From assembly GCA_015069495.1 (NCBI GenBank), contig SVIN01000020.1:1-32702 (forward strand): a DNA stretch of 32,702 nt, in the 5' to 3' direction. The position numbers and the translations under genes are program-made. The stretch comes from Clostridiales bacterium. Lineage in GTDB: Bacteria; Bacillota; Clostridia; Christensenellales; Borkfalkiaceae. Numbering within the stretch: position 1 is the stretch's first letter; each line of letters opens with the position of its first letter. The notes under the pieces were generated by a model. The model searched no databases, had not been told where the DNA came from, and saw nothing but the letters and a program-made list of their open reading frames with translations. Positions 1-7,432 of this stretch are shown here, piece by piece.

Positions 1-679
1 CATCATCACCGCCCGTTTCTTCGCCTTCATTTATAGCGTAAACGTCAATTACACAGTCACCGTCGTATACGTAATATGCAACTTCTACGTAGATATCGCC
101 CTTTTCATAACAATACCACGCATCACCGCCTTCATCGTAAGAAGTTTCGATAAAGGTATATCCGCTAAATTGAGCAAGGTATGCGTTGAAATCCGCTTGC
201 GTATTGCCGTAGGTGTAGAAATTCACCCAAGTATACCCGTCTTCCCCCTCAAAAGTTTCTATATAATATTCGTTATTCGCAACGAATGGAAGCGCTTCCC
301 CAAGATAAGTTTCGCAGAGTTGCTTTTCCGAAGGCGTGAAGGCATTGTACGTATATTTCTTCTCGTCTTCTTCATCTTCCATGCTACTGTTGGGGGCTTC
401 CGTACTGCTGTTAGGGGCTTCCGTACTGCTGTTGGAGTCTTCCGTACTGCTGTTGGAGTCTTCCGTACTGCTGTTGGAGTCTTCCGTACTGCTGTTGGAG
501 TCTTCCGTACTGCCGTCAGAGGTACTTTCTGTCAAACTATCCGACGCCGTTTCTTCCAAGGACGATGCTGTATTGCTGTTTACACCTAACTGTTCGAGCA
601 TATTTTGCACTTGATCGCACGCGCTAAAACAAAATACACTTGCCAAGACAGCTAAAATTGCCGATGTTTTCTTCTTCAT
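1..679 (-). CDS. Putative lipoprotein, C-terminus beyond window edge
   Basis: An open frame of 226 codons runs from ATG at 679 off the left edge without a stop. It begins with a lipoprotein signal peptide (MKKKTSAILAVLASVFC, then FSAC, with the Cys near residue 21 as the likely lipidation site). A Ser/Thr/Glu/Asn-rich low-complexity linker follows, made of 7-residue units (consensus STEDSNS, last two STEAPNS). The rest is an acidic, Tyr-rich globular part with no recognised family. It has its own strong promoter (714-742) and an AGGTGA ribosome site at 684-689. It is probably anchored on the outer face of the membrane, with the linker holding the domain away from the surface. Function unknown. 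Confidence 0.85.
   Translation of the reverse strand, partial: MKKKTSAILAVLASVFCFSACDQVQNMLEQLGVNSNTASSLEETASDSLTESTSDGSTEDSNSSTEDSNSSTEDSNSSTEDSNSSTEAPNSSTEAPNSSMEDEEDEKKYTYNAFTPSEKQLCETYLGEALPFVANNEYYIETFEGEDGYTWVNFYTYGNTQADFNAYLAQFSGYTFIETSYDEGGDAWYCYEKGDIYVEVAYYVYDGDCVIDVYAINEGEETGGDD
381..511 (-). repeat. In-frame 21-bp tandem repeat (about six units)
   Basis: Six near-identical 21-bp units (plus-strand core ccgtactgctgttggagtct) encode the Ser/Thr-rich linker of the lipoprotein at 1-679. Four units give EDSNSST. The two units nearest the C-terminal part give EAPNSS(T/M) and differ by a few bases. Because the unit is a multiple of three, copy-number change would alter linker length without breaking the frame. 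Confidence 0.9.
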
Positions 680-713
680 GATATCACCTAAAAAAATAAT
701 ATATTTTTTTCAC

Positions 714-742
714 ATTATAACACTTGCAAAACGCTTTGTCAA
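714..742 (-). promoter_or_regulatory. Sigma-70-type promoter for the edge lipoprotein
   Basis: On the minus strand there is a perfect TTGACA (737-742), a 17-bp spacer and a perfect TATAAT (714-719). The lipoprotein ATG lies about 35 bases downstream. Confidence 0.85.
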
Positions 743-752
743 GTCTTTTCGT

Positions 753-799
753 AAAAACGCAGAAAAGGACGGAAGTAAATTATATCCGCCCTTTTCCGC
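753..799 (-). terminator. Intrinsic terminator of the Ig-repeat surface protein gene
   Basis: Minus-strand arms 785-799 and 759-773 form a 15-bp stem with two G-U pairs, followed directly by GTTTTT. It starts 13 bases after the stop of the surface protein gene and ends just before the next promoter. Confidence 0.8.
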
Positions 800-811
800 T
801 TACAATGGAGG

Positions 812-3226
812 TTAGTTTTCTTTTCTCTTTCTCAACACTAAATATGCGCCTGCCCCAGCGCCTGCAAGGGTAACTACGCTGAGTGACGTCGCCAAGATGA
901 CCGCGCCGCACCCACCTTCATTCTTTTTCGTTGCAGGGATTTCTTCCGTTTTGGTTTCACCGCATTCGCAGGTGTAAGTCTTTTCGCCCGCTTCTTTTTT
1001 CGTAGGCGGAGTGGTTATTTCGCCATCATTCCAATTATGTTCGGGTGTCTTTTCGATTTCTTCCGTTTTGGTTTCGCCGCATTCGCAAGTATACGTTTTC
1101 ACCCCGAATTGCGTATGCGTAGGTTCCGTCGTCACCGCACCTTCATCCCAAACATGTACAACGTCTGCCTCGGTGATGTTAAATATATCCGATAACACTT
1201 TCATATCGTTGGTAAACGTAACTTCGCAAGCATATCGACCTGCAGTGCAAAGAGGTAACGTTGCCTGATTTTCCCCCGCGATAGCCTGAGGAACCCAACT
1301 GTTTACCGCGATTTCCACAACGGCACCTTCGCCCTCAATCAACAAATCGATATCATTCTCTTCCAGAATATACACATATTTACCATCCACCAACTCCAAC
1401 GATTCTCCATCGTAAGGACCTACAAAGGTAAGCTCGCCTGAGATGGGGGTTACAATCAGAGCGTCATCTTTTTCCGCTTTTATAAAAATATTAATCGCGG
1501 AATATTCCTCGTCAGCCTTCCAAACGCCATCCTCGTAGTTTCCCGTCCAAATAAAAGTCGTCTCCCGCTCATTGGCATTAGGGTCTTCATCTACAACCTT
1601 GATTAACTCTTGCTCGTATTTATACCATTGATACCCAGTGACTTCTTCGGGATAATCCACCGTAATGCTGGGGTCTTGCGCCGTTGCTTGTTTCACGATA
1701 TCCCCCTCAAAAGCAACCACTTCCGATTGGAACGTCTTTATTTCACCTTCTTGAGAAGTTGCGATACAAGCATACTTTCCCCCAAATTGATAATTCTGCA
1801 AAGCGGAATCTGTTTCCCCTTCCAATGCATTCATCAACGCATAGCTGTTCAGTAGGATTTCCACCTCTTCCGTATTCTCCTCGATATAGAGGTTGAAGTC
1901 CACGATTTCATCCGTTGTATTTTTCCAAGTGTATACCCCGCCGTTATTTTCCAACTCATAATAACCCTTGTAATCTTTGACACTTCCTGCAAAGTCTTCC
2001 GCAGGCTTCACAATAAGCTGTTCGTTGGGTTCAATCATAATACTTACGTCTATTTCCGTTCCCGTCCAAACACCGTCTTCAAACTCACCTTGATACACTC
2101 TGTGTACTTCTTTTTCACCCTCTCGCGTAGCAGAAGATACTAACGTAAAATCCATCATTCCAACCTCGTACCATTGGTACGTCAATTTGTCGGGATATGA
2201 AAGTTTAAACTGCGGGGCACCCGTTATCGGTTGTTCCATAATATAGTAATCCACGCAAATAATATCCGTTTTAATCGTCTCCGCGCCATCCGATATTTCA
2301 CAAGCATACAACTCGCCTATCACAGGATTTTTTAATGCGGATTCCGTTTCATCCTCCAATACACTCGGCGTTAAGGTATAAATGCCCCATTCGAAGCTGA
2401 TGGGTTTCTCTATTTCCAACCAAACAGTTGTATCATACAGTGCGTAGACGCTTTGTTCGCTAAAGAATAACAAGCCGTCAGACGATTGGATGCTGCACCT
2501 ATCTTCCGCATTGTTTATCAGAAACATTTCCCCTGCATTCAGCTGAATCCCCATCGTACCATATTCAAACCATTCCAAAGGATTATCTGCAATAACATAT
2601 CGAACACCATTCAATTCTCGACCAAACGCATCAACTATGGGATAGGTTTTCGTTTCCGCATTTTCCGTTCTTGTAATCTTCATTTCCATGGAAAATTCTT
2701 TCTTGTATGAAACAACATAGAAGTATGCCTTATCACAGTCGCGGTCTGCTTCGTACGTATAGGTATTGCTGGTTTCGTCATATTGCCAATAGCCGCCATC
2801 CAAGATATTTCCTAACCCCGGAAAACCTAATCCTTCCACTTCTTCCCTCGGGATGTCAAGTTTCACGGTAATTACGTCACCAATTTCAAAAGCCATATAG
2901 AAGACAAGATTGCTGTCAAAGGCATACCATACTCCATCCGTTTCTTCAACTGCCCTATTAGGGCCTTGCGTTGCGCCAATCGTACCATCTTCAAATGGCT
3001 CCAAAGGAATCACGTCCAAATCAACCGCAAAAGTTTTATCCATGCGATACCATTGATAGGCCGCGTCTTGCGCATCCGTTTCTACCTTAGGCAAACCGCC
3101 TGTGGGTTGTTGGGTAATTTCCAATGCTGACGCTCTATTCAGAGTCAACGCACCTGCCGTCGCAAAACCAAGCGTCAAACCAAAACCTAAACACAGTGCC
3201 GTCCATTTTTTCATACTATTTTTCAT
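812..3226 (-). CDS. Surface protein with three Ig-like repeats and C-terminal membrane anchor
   Basis: An 804-residue protein starting at ATG 3226. TTAGGAGT lies 7 bases upstream, so the in-frame codons further upstream (to 3244) are not used. A signal peptide occupies about residues 1-34. Three large repeats follow, each opening with a YQWY motif (AAYQWY, LTYQWY, TGYQWY) and closing with a YAC motif (YACEI, YACIA, YACEV), as in bacterial Ig-like domains. Two 33-residue repeats of the type KTYTCECGETKTEEI come next. The C-terminus is GGCGA plus a hydrophobic helix and RKRKEN. No LPXTG is present. The likely role is adhesion or binding at the cell surface. It is co-transcribed with the small gene at 3237-3581. 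Confidence 0.85.
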   Translation of the reverse strand: MKNSMKKWTALCLGFGLTLGFATAGALTLNRASALEITQQPTGGLPKVETDAQDAAYQWYRMDKTFAVDLDVIPLEPFEDGTIGATQGPNRAVEETDGVWYAFDSNLVFYMAFEIGDVITVKLDIPREEVEGLGFPGLGNILDGGYWQYDETSNTYTYEADRDCDKAYFYVVSYKKEFSMEMKITRTENAETKTYPIVDAFGRELNGVRYVIADNPLEWFEYGTMGIQLNAGEMFLINNAEDRCSIQSSDGLLFFSEQSVYALYDTTVWLEIEKPISFEWGIYTLTPSVLEDETESALKNPVIGELYACEISDGAETIKTDIICVDYYIMEQPITGAPQFKLSYPDKLTYQWYEVGMMDFTLVSSATREGEKEVHRVYQGEFEDGVWTGTEIDVSIMIEPNEQLIVKPAEDFAGSVKDYKGYYELENNGGVYTWKNTTDEIVDFNLYIEENTEEVEILLNSYALMNALEGETDSALQNYQFGGKYACIATSQEGEIKTFQSEVVAFEGDIVKQATAQDPSITVDYPEEVTGYQWYKYEQELIKVVDEDPNANERETTFIWTGNYEDGVWKADEEYSAINIFIKAEKDDALIVTPISGELTFVGPYDGESLELVDGKYVYILEENDIDLLIEGEGAVVEIAVNSWVPQAIAGENQATLPLCTAGRYACEVTFTNDMKVLSDIFNITEADVVHVWDEGAVTTEPTHTQFGVKTYTCECGETKTEEIEKTPEHNWNDGEITTPPTKKEAGEKTYTCECGETKTEEIPATKKNEGGCGAVILATSLSVVTLAGAGAGAYLVLRKRKEN
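935..1135 (-). repeat. Duplicated Cys-containing 33-residue module at DNA level
   Basis: Two nearly identical DNA stretches (around 939-985 and 1057-1103) encode the paired TYTCECGETKTEE repeats before the membrane anchor of the surface protein. They are close enough in sequence to recombine. Confidence 0.7.
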
Positions 3227-3236
3227 TTTTATACTC

Positions 3237-3581
3237 CTAATCATTTTTTTCTATTATATATGAAGCATTTCGCTTTTTATTCGTTTCACTGATACATATC
3301 CCCAGCAAATCCTCACCGTGTCGGTAATATTTGCATTGAAAGCAACCATCCTCTTTCGATTGCCCTTCATATCCCGCGCAAGCGTCCTGCATTTGCGTCA
3401 CAAAAGGATAACCGTCCTTGGTATATTGAGGATGGACAAGAAAGTCGGGATAGATGGGAATGGGTTCATTGAACGGGCCATAGCGTTCTTTTTCGTCATA
3501 ATAACCATAGTGAATTTCAAACGTTTCACCATATACGGTCATTATTTTGTATAAATCTCCCTCGCGTATTTTTTGGTTCAT
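3237..3581 (-). CDS. Small soluble protein with Cys cluster, unknown function
   Basis: A 114-residue protein starting at ATG 3581 (MNQKIREGDLYKIM), with AAAAGGAGT upstream. The longer frame to 3659 would include the promoter and is rejected. There is no signal peptide or membrane segment. It is rich in Tyr and acidic residues and has a Cys cluster in its second half (DACAGYEG, then GCFQCKYY and GICISE) that could bind a metal. I do not recognise the family. Its TAG stop overlaps the ribosome site of the following surface protein gene, so the two are translationally linked. Promoter 3643-3671 with a CcpA/LacI-like operator suggests control by carbon source. Confidence 0.75.
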   Translation of the reverse strand: MNQKIREGDLYKIMTVYGETFEIHYGYYDEKERYGPFNEPIPIYPDFLVHPQYTKDGYPFVTQMQDACAGYEGQSKEDGCFQCKYYRHGEDLLGICISETNKKRNASYIIEKND

Positions 3582-3642
3582 ATCCGTACTCCTTTTGTCT
3601 GTATCGGCAAAAAAAATCTGCCATAACCGCCTTACAGTTGCG

Positions 3643-3671
3643 ATTATAGCAGATTGCATTTGATTTGTAAA
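3643..3671 (-). promoter_or_regulatory. Promoter for the small Cys protein/surface protein operon
   Basis: On the minus strand TTTACA (3666-3671), 17 bp, then a perfect TATAAT (3643-3648). Transcription would begin near 3636, about 55 bases before the ATG at 3581. The -35 hexamer lies inside an 18-bp near-palindrome. Confidence 0.8.
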
Positions 3672-3681
3672 CGTCTACAAA
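3664..3681. promoter_or_regulatory. cre-like (CcpA/LacI family) operator over the -35
   Basis: TTTGTAAACGTCTACAAA is an 18-bp near-perfect palindrome with a central CG; only two symmetric positions break the symmetry. It matches the Gram-positive cre pattern WTGNNARCGNWWWCAW with one mismatch on either strand. It covers the -35 box, so a bound repressor would block transcription. Whether CcpA or a local LacI protein binds it cannot be told from sequence. Confidence 0.55.
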
Positions 3682-3731
3682 AAACTTTTTTGGCCATATT
3701 TTTTTGCCTGATTTTTACAAAAAACGGACAA

Positions 3732-4952
3732 TTAAATGATGTAGGCGAACTCGCTTTTATCCAGTACGCCCGTCTTGTGAATGGTACGAACAATGGTCTG
3801 TTTGACGGTGGATTCGGACACGTGCAACATGTTTGCAATTTCCTTGATGGTATAACCAAACACCGTCAATTTTGCCACCTCGTGTTCACGCGGGGTTAAG
3901 TTGGTTGCAATGTATTTATTGCGCATTGCGCCCGATAATTTCGCCCAGCCGATACTGTACGTACGGTATAACTCCACCACAAGCGTAACCGCGTTTTCGT
4001 CTTGCAACGCAATACGCTCTTCCAATAACCCGTTAAAATGGCGGATATACTCGGTTAAAATACCATAAAGCCCATCGGGTAACGCCAAGGCAACCGCCTT
4101 GTCTATATGCGCGATTGCGCGGTCTTTTTGCCCTGAATTGTAATATGCCACCGCGCAGGACATGCGCAGATAAATTTCAGGAATCACCGTTTTGTCTACC
4201 ACCGCTTGCGTAATAAGAGGCTCGATGGTATTGGGGATAATCTTCATCAGTGCTAGCCCCTGTATCCCTTCCAATTTGGCTTCCTTAGATGCAATGGCAT
4301 ATGCCGCCATGTACAGATATTTTATGTAAAACACCTTTGCCGCAGGGTGCGCATCCGCAGGTAAAACCTCAAAATTGCCGATTTGGAACCATGTGGGAAA
4401 ATCTTTATTGTCATAGATAGAACTGTCGATAATCGCAAGTGTTAACGATACAATTTCACGTTCGGTATTGTTGGAACAGGGCGCTTCGCAAACGTGTTTC
4501 TTTGCCTCATTCCAAAGCCGAATATCCCCGCGCCAAATGGCGCAAAGCGCGAGCAGCATACCGCCGCCCAAGATGGCATAAAAACCCGAATGCGCGGATA
4601 AGAAGTAGCGCGCATGGTCGTACACTTTGTCGATTTCACCCCGCCGATAAGCAATTTGCGCGTTAAACAAGGCATACGCTTCGGGGTTATTTACCAACAT
4701 CTCCGCACAAGCATCCGCTTCGCCTGCTCTGGAATATAAGTTGGTCATATCCAAAAACGGACTCTTTCTCGGCATGGGCATATGCGGTATTTCCCCTTTA
4801 GAGGAACTTGGCAACACAGCGCGGACGGGAATCATCCACGCACGGCCAAAACGTACCGCGCCCTTAATTTTGCCTTGACTGCATAAAATTTGTACCCGCC
4901 GAGGAGTCACCCCCCATTTCTCCGCAGCGGCTTTTACCGTAATCAATTCCAT
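3732..4952 (-). CDS. Transcriptional regulator with N-terminal excisionase-like and C-terminal LuxR HTH
   Basis: A 406-residue protein. Residues 1-50 form a MerR/excisionase-type winged helix (VKAAAEKWGVTPRRVQILC, then GRAWMIP). About residues 60-340 are an alpha-helical region rich in Ala and Leu, plausibly TPR-like and ligand-sensing. Residues 350-406 are a LuxR/GerE helix-turn-helix (LTPREHEVAKL, then IANMLHVSESTVKQTIVR). No receiver domain is present. Two DNA-binding domains at opposite ends are unusual. The start at 4952 has AGGTGA just upstream. Two identical hairpin repeats lie between its promoter and start, suggesting autoregulation. Its targets are unknown; it adjoins small lipoprotein and surface protein genes. 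Confidence 0.85.
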   Translation of the reverse strand: MELITVKAAAEKWGVTPRRVQILCSQGKIKGAVRFGRAWMIPVRAVLPSSSKGEIPHMPMPRKSPFLDMTNLYSRAGEADACAEMLVNNPEAYALFNAQIAYRRGEIDKVYDHARYFLSAHSGFYAILGGGMLLALCAIWRGDIRLWNEAKKHVCEAPCSNNTEREIVSLTLAIIDSSIYDNKDFPTWFQIGNFEVLPADAHPAAKVFYIKYLYMAAYAIASKEAKLEGIQGLALMKIIPNTIEPLITQAVVDKTVIPEIYLRMSCAVAYYNSGQKDRAIAHIDKAVALALPDGLYGILTEYIRHFNGLLEERIALQDENAVTLVVELYRTYSIGWAKLSGAMRNKYIATNLTPREHEVAKLTVFGYTIKEIANMLHVSESTVKQTIVRTIHKTGVLDKSEFAYII

Positions 4953-4961
4953 ACTTCACCT

Positions 4962-5010
4962 ATTCGCTTTTGCGAACTATCCCTCTTTTACACTGTTCGC
5001 TTTTGCGAAC
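4962..5010 (-). promoter_or_regulatory. Tandem 16-bp inverted repeats in the leader of the LuxR-type regulator gene
   Basis: Two copies of TTCGCTTTTGCGAAC (4963-4977 and 4996-5010) lie 33 bp apart, about three helical turns. Each is itself an inverted repeat: the 4995-5010 copy has 6-bp perfect arms (GTTCGC/GCGAAC) around TTTT, and the 4962-4977 copy has 5-bp arms. They sit downstream of the -10 box and end 10 bp before the start codon. They could act as paired DNA operators or as two short RNA hairpins near the ribosome site. Confidence 0.7.
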
Positions 5011-5020
5011 TCATACAGAA

Positions 5021-5049
5021 ATTATATATCTTTTTTTATCGTTTGTCAA
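5021..5049 (-). promoter_or_regulatory. Promoter for the LuxR-type regulator gene
   Basis: On the minus strand a perfect TTGACA (5044-5049), 17-bp spacer and a perfect TATAAT (5021-5026). A start near 5014 gives a leader of about 60 bases that contains both inverted repeats. Confidence 0.88.
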
Positions 5050-5067
5050 GAACTAAATGGAAAAAAA

Positions 5068-5481
5068 TTACAGATTTAGAAGAATTTCCGCAGACTCTTT
5101 CGTGATTTCATATATGCCATGATACGGCTGTTCCAAATACCAATGCGAAATCAACCCAAAAAGCCTTTCGTCTTGGTAAAGATAAGTCGGAATGTATTCC
5201 TCTTCGCCTATAAATCGAACGCAATACACTTCGTCTGCATAAGGCGTATCGTTGACGGATTGGCGTTTGGTGGGCGTTGCTGTTTCGATAATGGATATGA
5301 CTTGCTCAATTTTCCCATCATCCATAATCACTGTATGATTGGTCGCATCAAACCCCAAACAAACACTTACCCCTAACGCCGTTTCAGGTAAAATCGGCGC
5401 GGGTGCTTCCTCTGTATTAAGTAAAGCGCAGGATGAAAAAGTCAACAGCGATGCCATTGCCAATACACATAATTTTTTCAT
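5068..5481 (-). CDS. Small putative lipoprotein
   Basis: A 137-residue protein with a lipoprotein signal (MKKLCVLAMASLLTFSSC, Cys near residue 18). The mature part of about 120 residues is acidic, without a recognised domain; it contains IEQVISIIETATPTKRQSVN and ends in ITKESAEILLNL. A GGGGG ribosome site lies just upstream, with promoter 5503-5531. No clear terminator separates it from the regulator gene downstream, so read-through is possible. Function unknown. Confidence 0.75.
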   Translation of the reverse strand: MKKLCVLAMASLLTFSSCALLNTEEAPAPILPETALGVSVCLGFDATNHTVIMDDGKIEQVISIIETATPTKRQSVNDTPYADEVYCVRFIGEEEYIPTYLYQDERLFGLISHWYLEQPYHGIYEITKESAEILLNL

Positions 5482-5502
5482 GCGATTATCCCCCTTTTTT
5501 AT

Positions 5503-5531
5503 ATTATAACATATTATGTGAAAGTTTGCAA
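5503..5531 (-). promoter_or_regulatory. Promoter for the small lipoprotein gene
   Basis: On the minus strand TTGCAA (5526-5531), 17 bp, and a perfect TATAAT (5503-5508). It lies immediately after the terminator of the upstream esterase operon. Confidence 0.7.
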
Positions 5532-5559
5532 GAAAAAAAGGATAGGCGCGAACCTATCC
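5532..5559 (-). terminator. Intrinsic terminator of the esterase/GH37 operon
   Basis: Minus-strand GGATAGG (5553-5559), loop TTCGCG and CCTATCC (5540-5546) are followed by TTTTTTTC. It starts eight bases after the stop of the last operon gene. Confidence 0.88.
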
Positions 5560-5566
5560 TATCCAT

Positions 5567-6229
5567 TTAACCAAATTGTTCTACGTTGTCGTATTCGTTA
5601 CGGGTTTGCTGGTATTTCACCTGATAAGATAACAGCCATTCCCATACGTTTTTATCTTGAAAAGTCGGCGTCCATGCGTTATGCCCTGTATTTTTGTAGA
5701 GGGTCAACTTTGCCGAACCGCCGCCCGATTGGATGACGTCTACCATCTTTTTGCTTTCCTCAGGATAAACACAGCCGTCTTCATCGCCGTGGAATGCCCA
5801 TACGCCCATATGCACAAGCCGTCCTGCATTCCAATACATGCCGCCTCCGCAGATGGGGACAATTGCCGCAAACCATTCGGGACGCGCCATCGCCAACTGC
5901 CAAGTACCATATCCGCCCATACTTGCGCCAACCAAATATACCCTGGATATATCTACGCATGACCAATGGCGAGCGTGGTTGACAAATGCTTGCAACTGCT
6001 CGAAAATACTAAACCAAGAATCCTCGTAACATTGCGGGGCAACACAAACTGCACCGTCTAAATATTCTACCGTATCACTGAAAAAGGGGTGGGTATATAT
6101 AATATCTAAATCACGACCGCGGCCGCCTGCGCCATGCAAATAAATCACCAACGGGTATTGTTTCCCTTCTTCAAACGCTTTGGGCATGCGCACCACATAA
6201 TCAATTTGTTGAAAACGCTTTCTTTCCAT
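5567..6229 (-). CDS. Alpha/beta-hydrolase esterase (CE1/PHB-depolymerase-like)
   Basis: A 220-residue protein starting at ATG 6229 (MERKRFQQID), with AAGGAT upstream; a start at 6265 is possible but adds an atypical leader overlapping the previous gene. The oxyanion motif LHGAGG is at 31-36, the nucleophile elbow GASMGG has Ser103, the acid is Asp149 or Asp151 (HGDEDG) and His183 lies in GHNAW. Together these form a complete Ser-Asp-His triad. The arrangement matches small single-domain esterases related to feruloyl/acetyl-xylan esterases and dienelactone hydrolases. There is no signal peptide, so it acts in the cytoplasm on imported esters. Last gene of the operon, five bases after the preceding stop. 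Confidence 0.85.
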   Translation of the reverse strand: MERKRFQQIDYVVRMPKAFEEGKQYPLVIYLHGAGGRGRDLDIIYTHPFFSDTVEYLDGAVCVAPQCYEDSWFSIFEQLQAFVNHARHWSCVDISRVYLVGASMGGYGTWQLAMARPEWFAAIVPICGGGMYWNAGRLVHMGVWAFHGDEDGCVYPEESKKMVDVIQSGGGSAKLTLYKNTGHNAWTPTFQDKNVWEWLLSYQVKYQQTRNEYDNVEQFG

Positions 6230-6234
6230 GTCGA

Positions 6235-6861
6235 TTAAAATCCTTCGCGGAATACTTTTAACCATTCTTCCGCAATCAATTTACCGCCTGCCACGTCGGG
6301 GTGTACTCCGTCGTAAAGGTAATGAACGGCACCGTATTTTGCTGCCGCTTCGTCCAATTTATCCTGCAAAGCCACAAACCCCGCGCCATATTCTTCCGCG
6401 AGTTTTTTCACCACTGCCGCGTATTTTTTCACTTCACAAAATTCTTCGTACTTTTCTTCCGTTGCCGTACCTTTCAAAACGAAGGGTTCGCAAAGGATAA
6501 ATTTCACGTTGGGCAGTCTCTTTTTCGTATCCTCGATCATCATGCGATACACGCGTTCATAGCGTTCAAGATCCACGCCGTTTCCGCCGTAAATTTCATG
6601 CCATACGTCGTTGATGCCAATCAAAATACTGATAAGGTCGGGGTTGTGATTCCATACGTCCGCTTTAATGCGGGCGTACAAATCCACCACTCTGTGCCCC
6701 CCGATACCGCGATTGATGATTTCATAAGCTTGCGGATTTTCGTATTTCAAAGTGCTAGATACGCTATGCACGTAACCCATACCGTAACCAAACGCATTGC
6801 CGTCCATTTCACGGCTTCTTGCCATATCCGTAATGGAATCCCCAAAAAACAAAATTTTCAT
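6235..6861 (-). CDS. SGNH/GDSL hydrolase (cytoplasmic esterase)
   Basis: A 208-residue protein with all four SGNH blocks: GDSIT (Ser9), NRGIGGHR with the block-II Gly, GINDVW (Asn84) and DGVHPD (Asp184, His187). This resembles acetyl-esterases and acyl-hydrolases acting on sugar acetates, and the length is typical. No signal peptide is present. AGAGGAT precedes the ATG, and the gap from the upstream gene is six bases. It probably removes acyl groups from imported sugars. The exact substrate cannot be assigned. Confidence 0.88.
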   Translation of the reverse strand: MKILFFGDSITDMARSREMDGNAFGYGMGYVHSVSSTLKYENPQAYEIINRGIGGHRVVDLYARIKADVWNHNPDLISILIGINDVWHEIYGGNGVDLERYERVYRMMIEDTKKRLPNVKFILCEPFVLKGTATEEKYEEFCEVKKYAAVVKKLAEEYGAGFVALQDKLDEAAAKYGAVHYLYDGVHPDVAGGKLIAEEWLKVFREGF

Positions 6862-6867
6862 AATTTA

Positions 6868-7416
6868 CTATCCTCTAATTGCATCCGCTACTTGTTGCGC
6901 GCAAACCGCAATCCCTTCTTCCGACAAGTGGATTTGATCCAAGCCGATATATTTGTACAAATCCTGCATCACCGTTGCATGCAAGTCATTGATTTCGATG
7001 CCCATTTCCTGTAACTTGGGTACAATCAATTCGTTATAACGCTGAATCACCGCGTTATTATTGTAAATATATTCGTTATGTACGGGCGTAATCGTTGCAA
7101 AAATAACACGCTTGCCGTATTTTTTGAGTATTCTTGCCGCTCGGAGCATATTTTCCACGTATTCTTCTTCGCTGGTAAAAGCTTCACCATCGTCAAACAA
7201 GCCAGTCGTAATATCCCAAAGCCCGTTGTTCCAATGGATAATATCGCTACCTTCCATTTGTTCCTTAAAATCGAACAACATGCGCAACGTATATTTCACA
7301 AAACGGCAGTTGTCCTCGGGTTGCCATACTTCATAACCTTCCCCAAGCAATTCGGGAACTCTTGTGCCATAGCCGATTTGTCGAATGGAATCGCCTAATA
7401 ATACCACTTTTTTCAT
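6868..7416 (-). CDS. SGNH-fold hydrolase, divergent block III
   Basis: A 182-residue protein starting at ATG 7416 (MKKVVLLGDSIR), with AGAGGAAACG upstream; the codon at 7419 is an equally close alternative and the frame up to 7446 is not needed. Ser10 lies in GDSIR and the catalytic pair Asp160/His163 in LDQIHLSEEG. Block III is HWNNGLWD rather than the usual GxND, with Asn63/64 as the likely oxyanion residue. This variant is typical of the SGNH subgroup with a Trp-Asn motif. Cytoplasmic, second of three SGNH proteins in the operon. Confidence 0.82.
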   Translation of the reverse strand: MKKVVLLGDSIRQIGYGTRVPELLGEGYEVWQPEDNCRFVKYTLRMLFDFKEQMEGSDIIHWNNGLWDITTGLFDDGEAFTSEEEYVENMLRAARILKKYGKRVIFATITPVHNEYIYNNNAVIQRYNELIVPKLQEMGIEINDLHATVMQDLYKYIGLDQIHLSEEGIAVCAQQVADAIRG

Positions 7417-7432
7417 CATCGTTTCCTCTTTA

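Noticed and set aside
170-614. Plus-strand repeat-coding frames with Thr-Ala-Val or Leu-Leu-Leu repeats
   Set aside because: They are antisense readings of the 21-bp repeats inside the lipoprotein gene, whose own frame has a promoter, ribosome site and lipoprotein signal.
812-920. LPXTG sortase signal on surface proteins
   Set aside because: No LPXTG-like motif precedes the C-terminal helices; the conserved feature is a Gly-Cys motif.
5051-5085. Possible terminator after the small lipoprotein gene
   Set aside because: Only a 6-bp AT stem (CTAAAT/ATTTAG) with a large loop and no proper T run after it.
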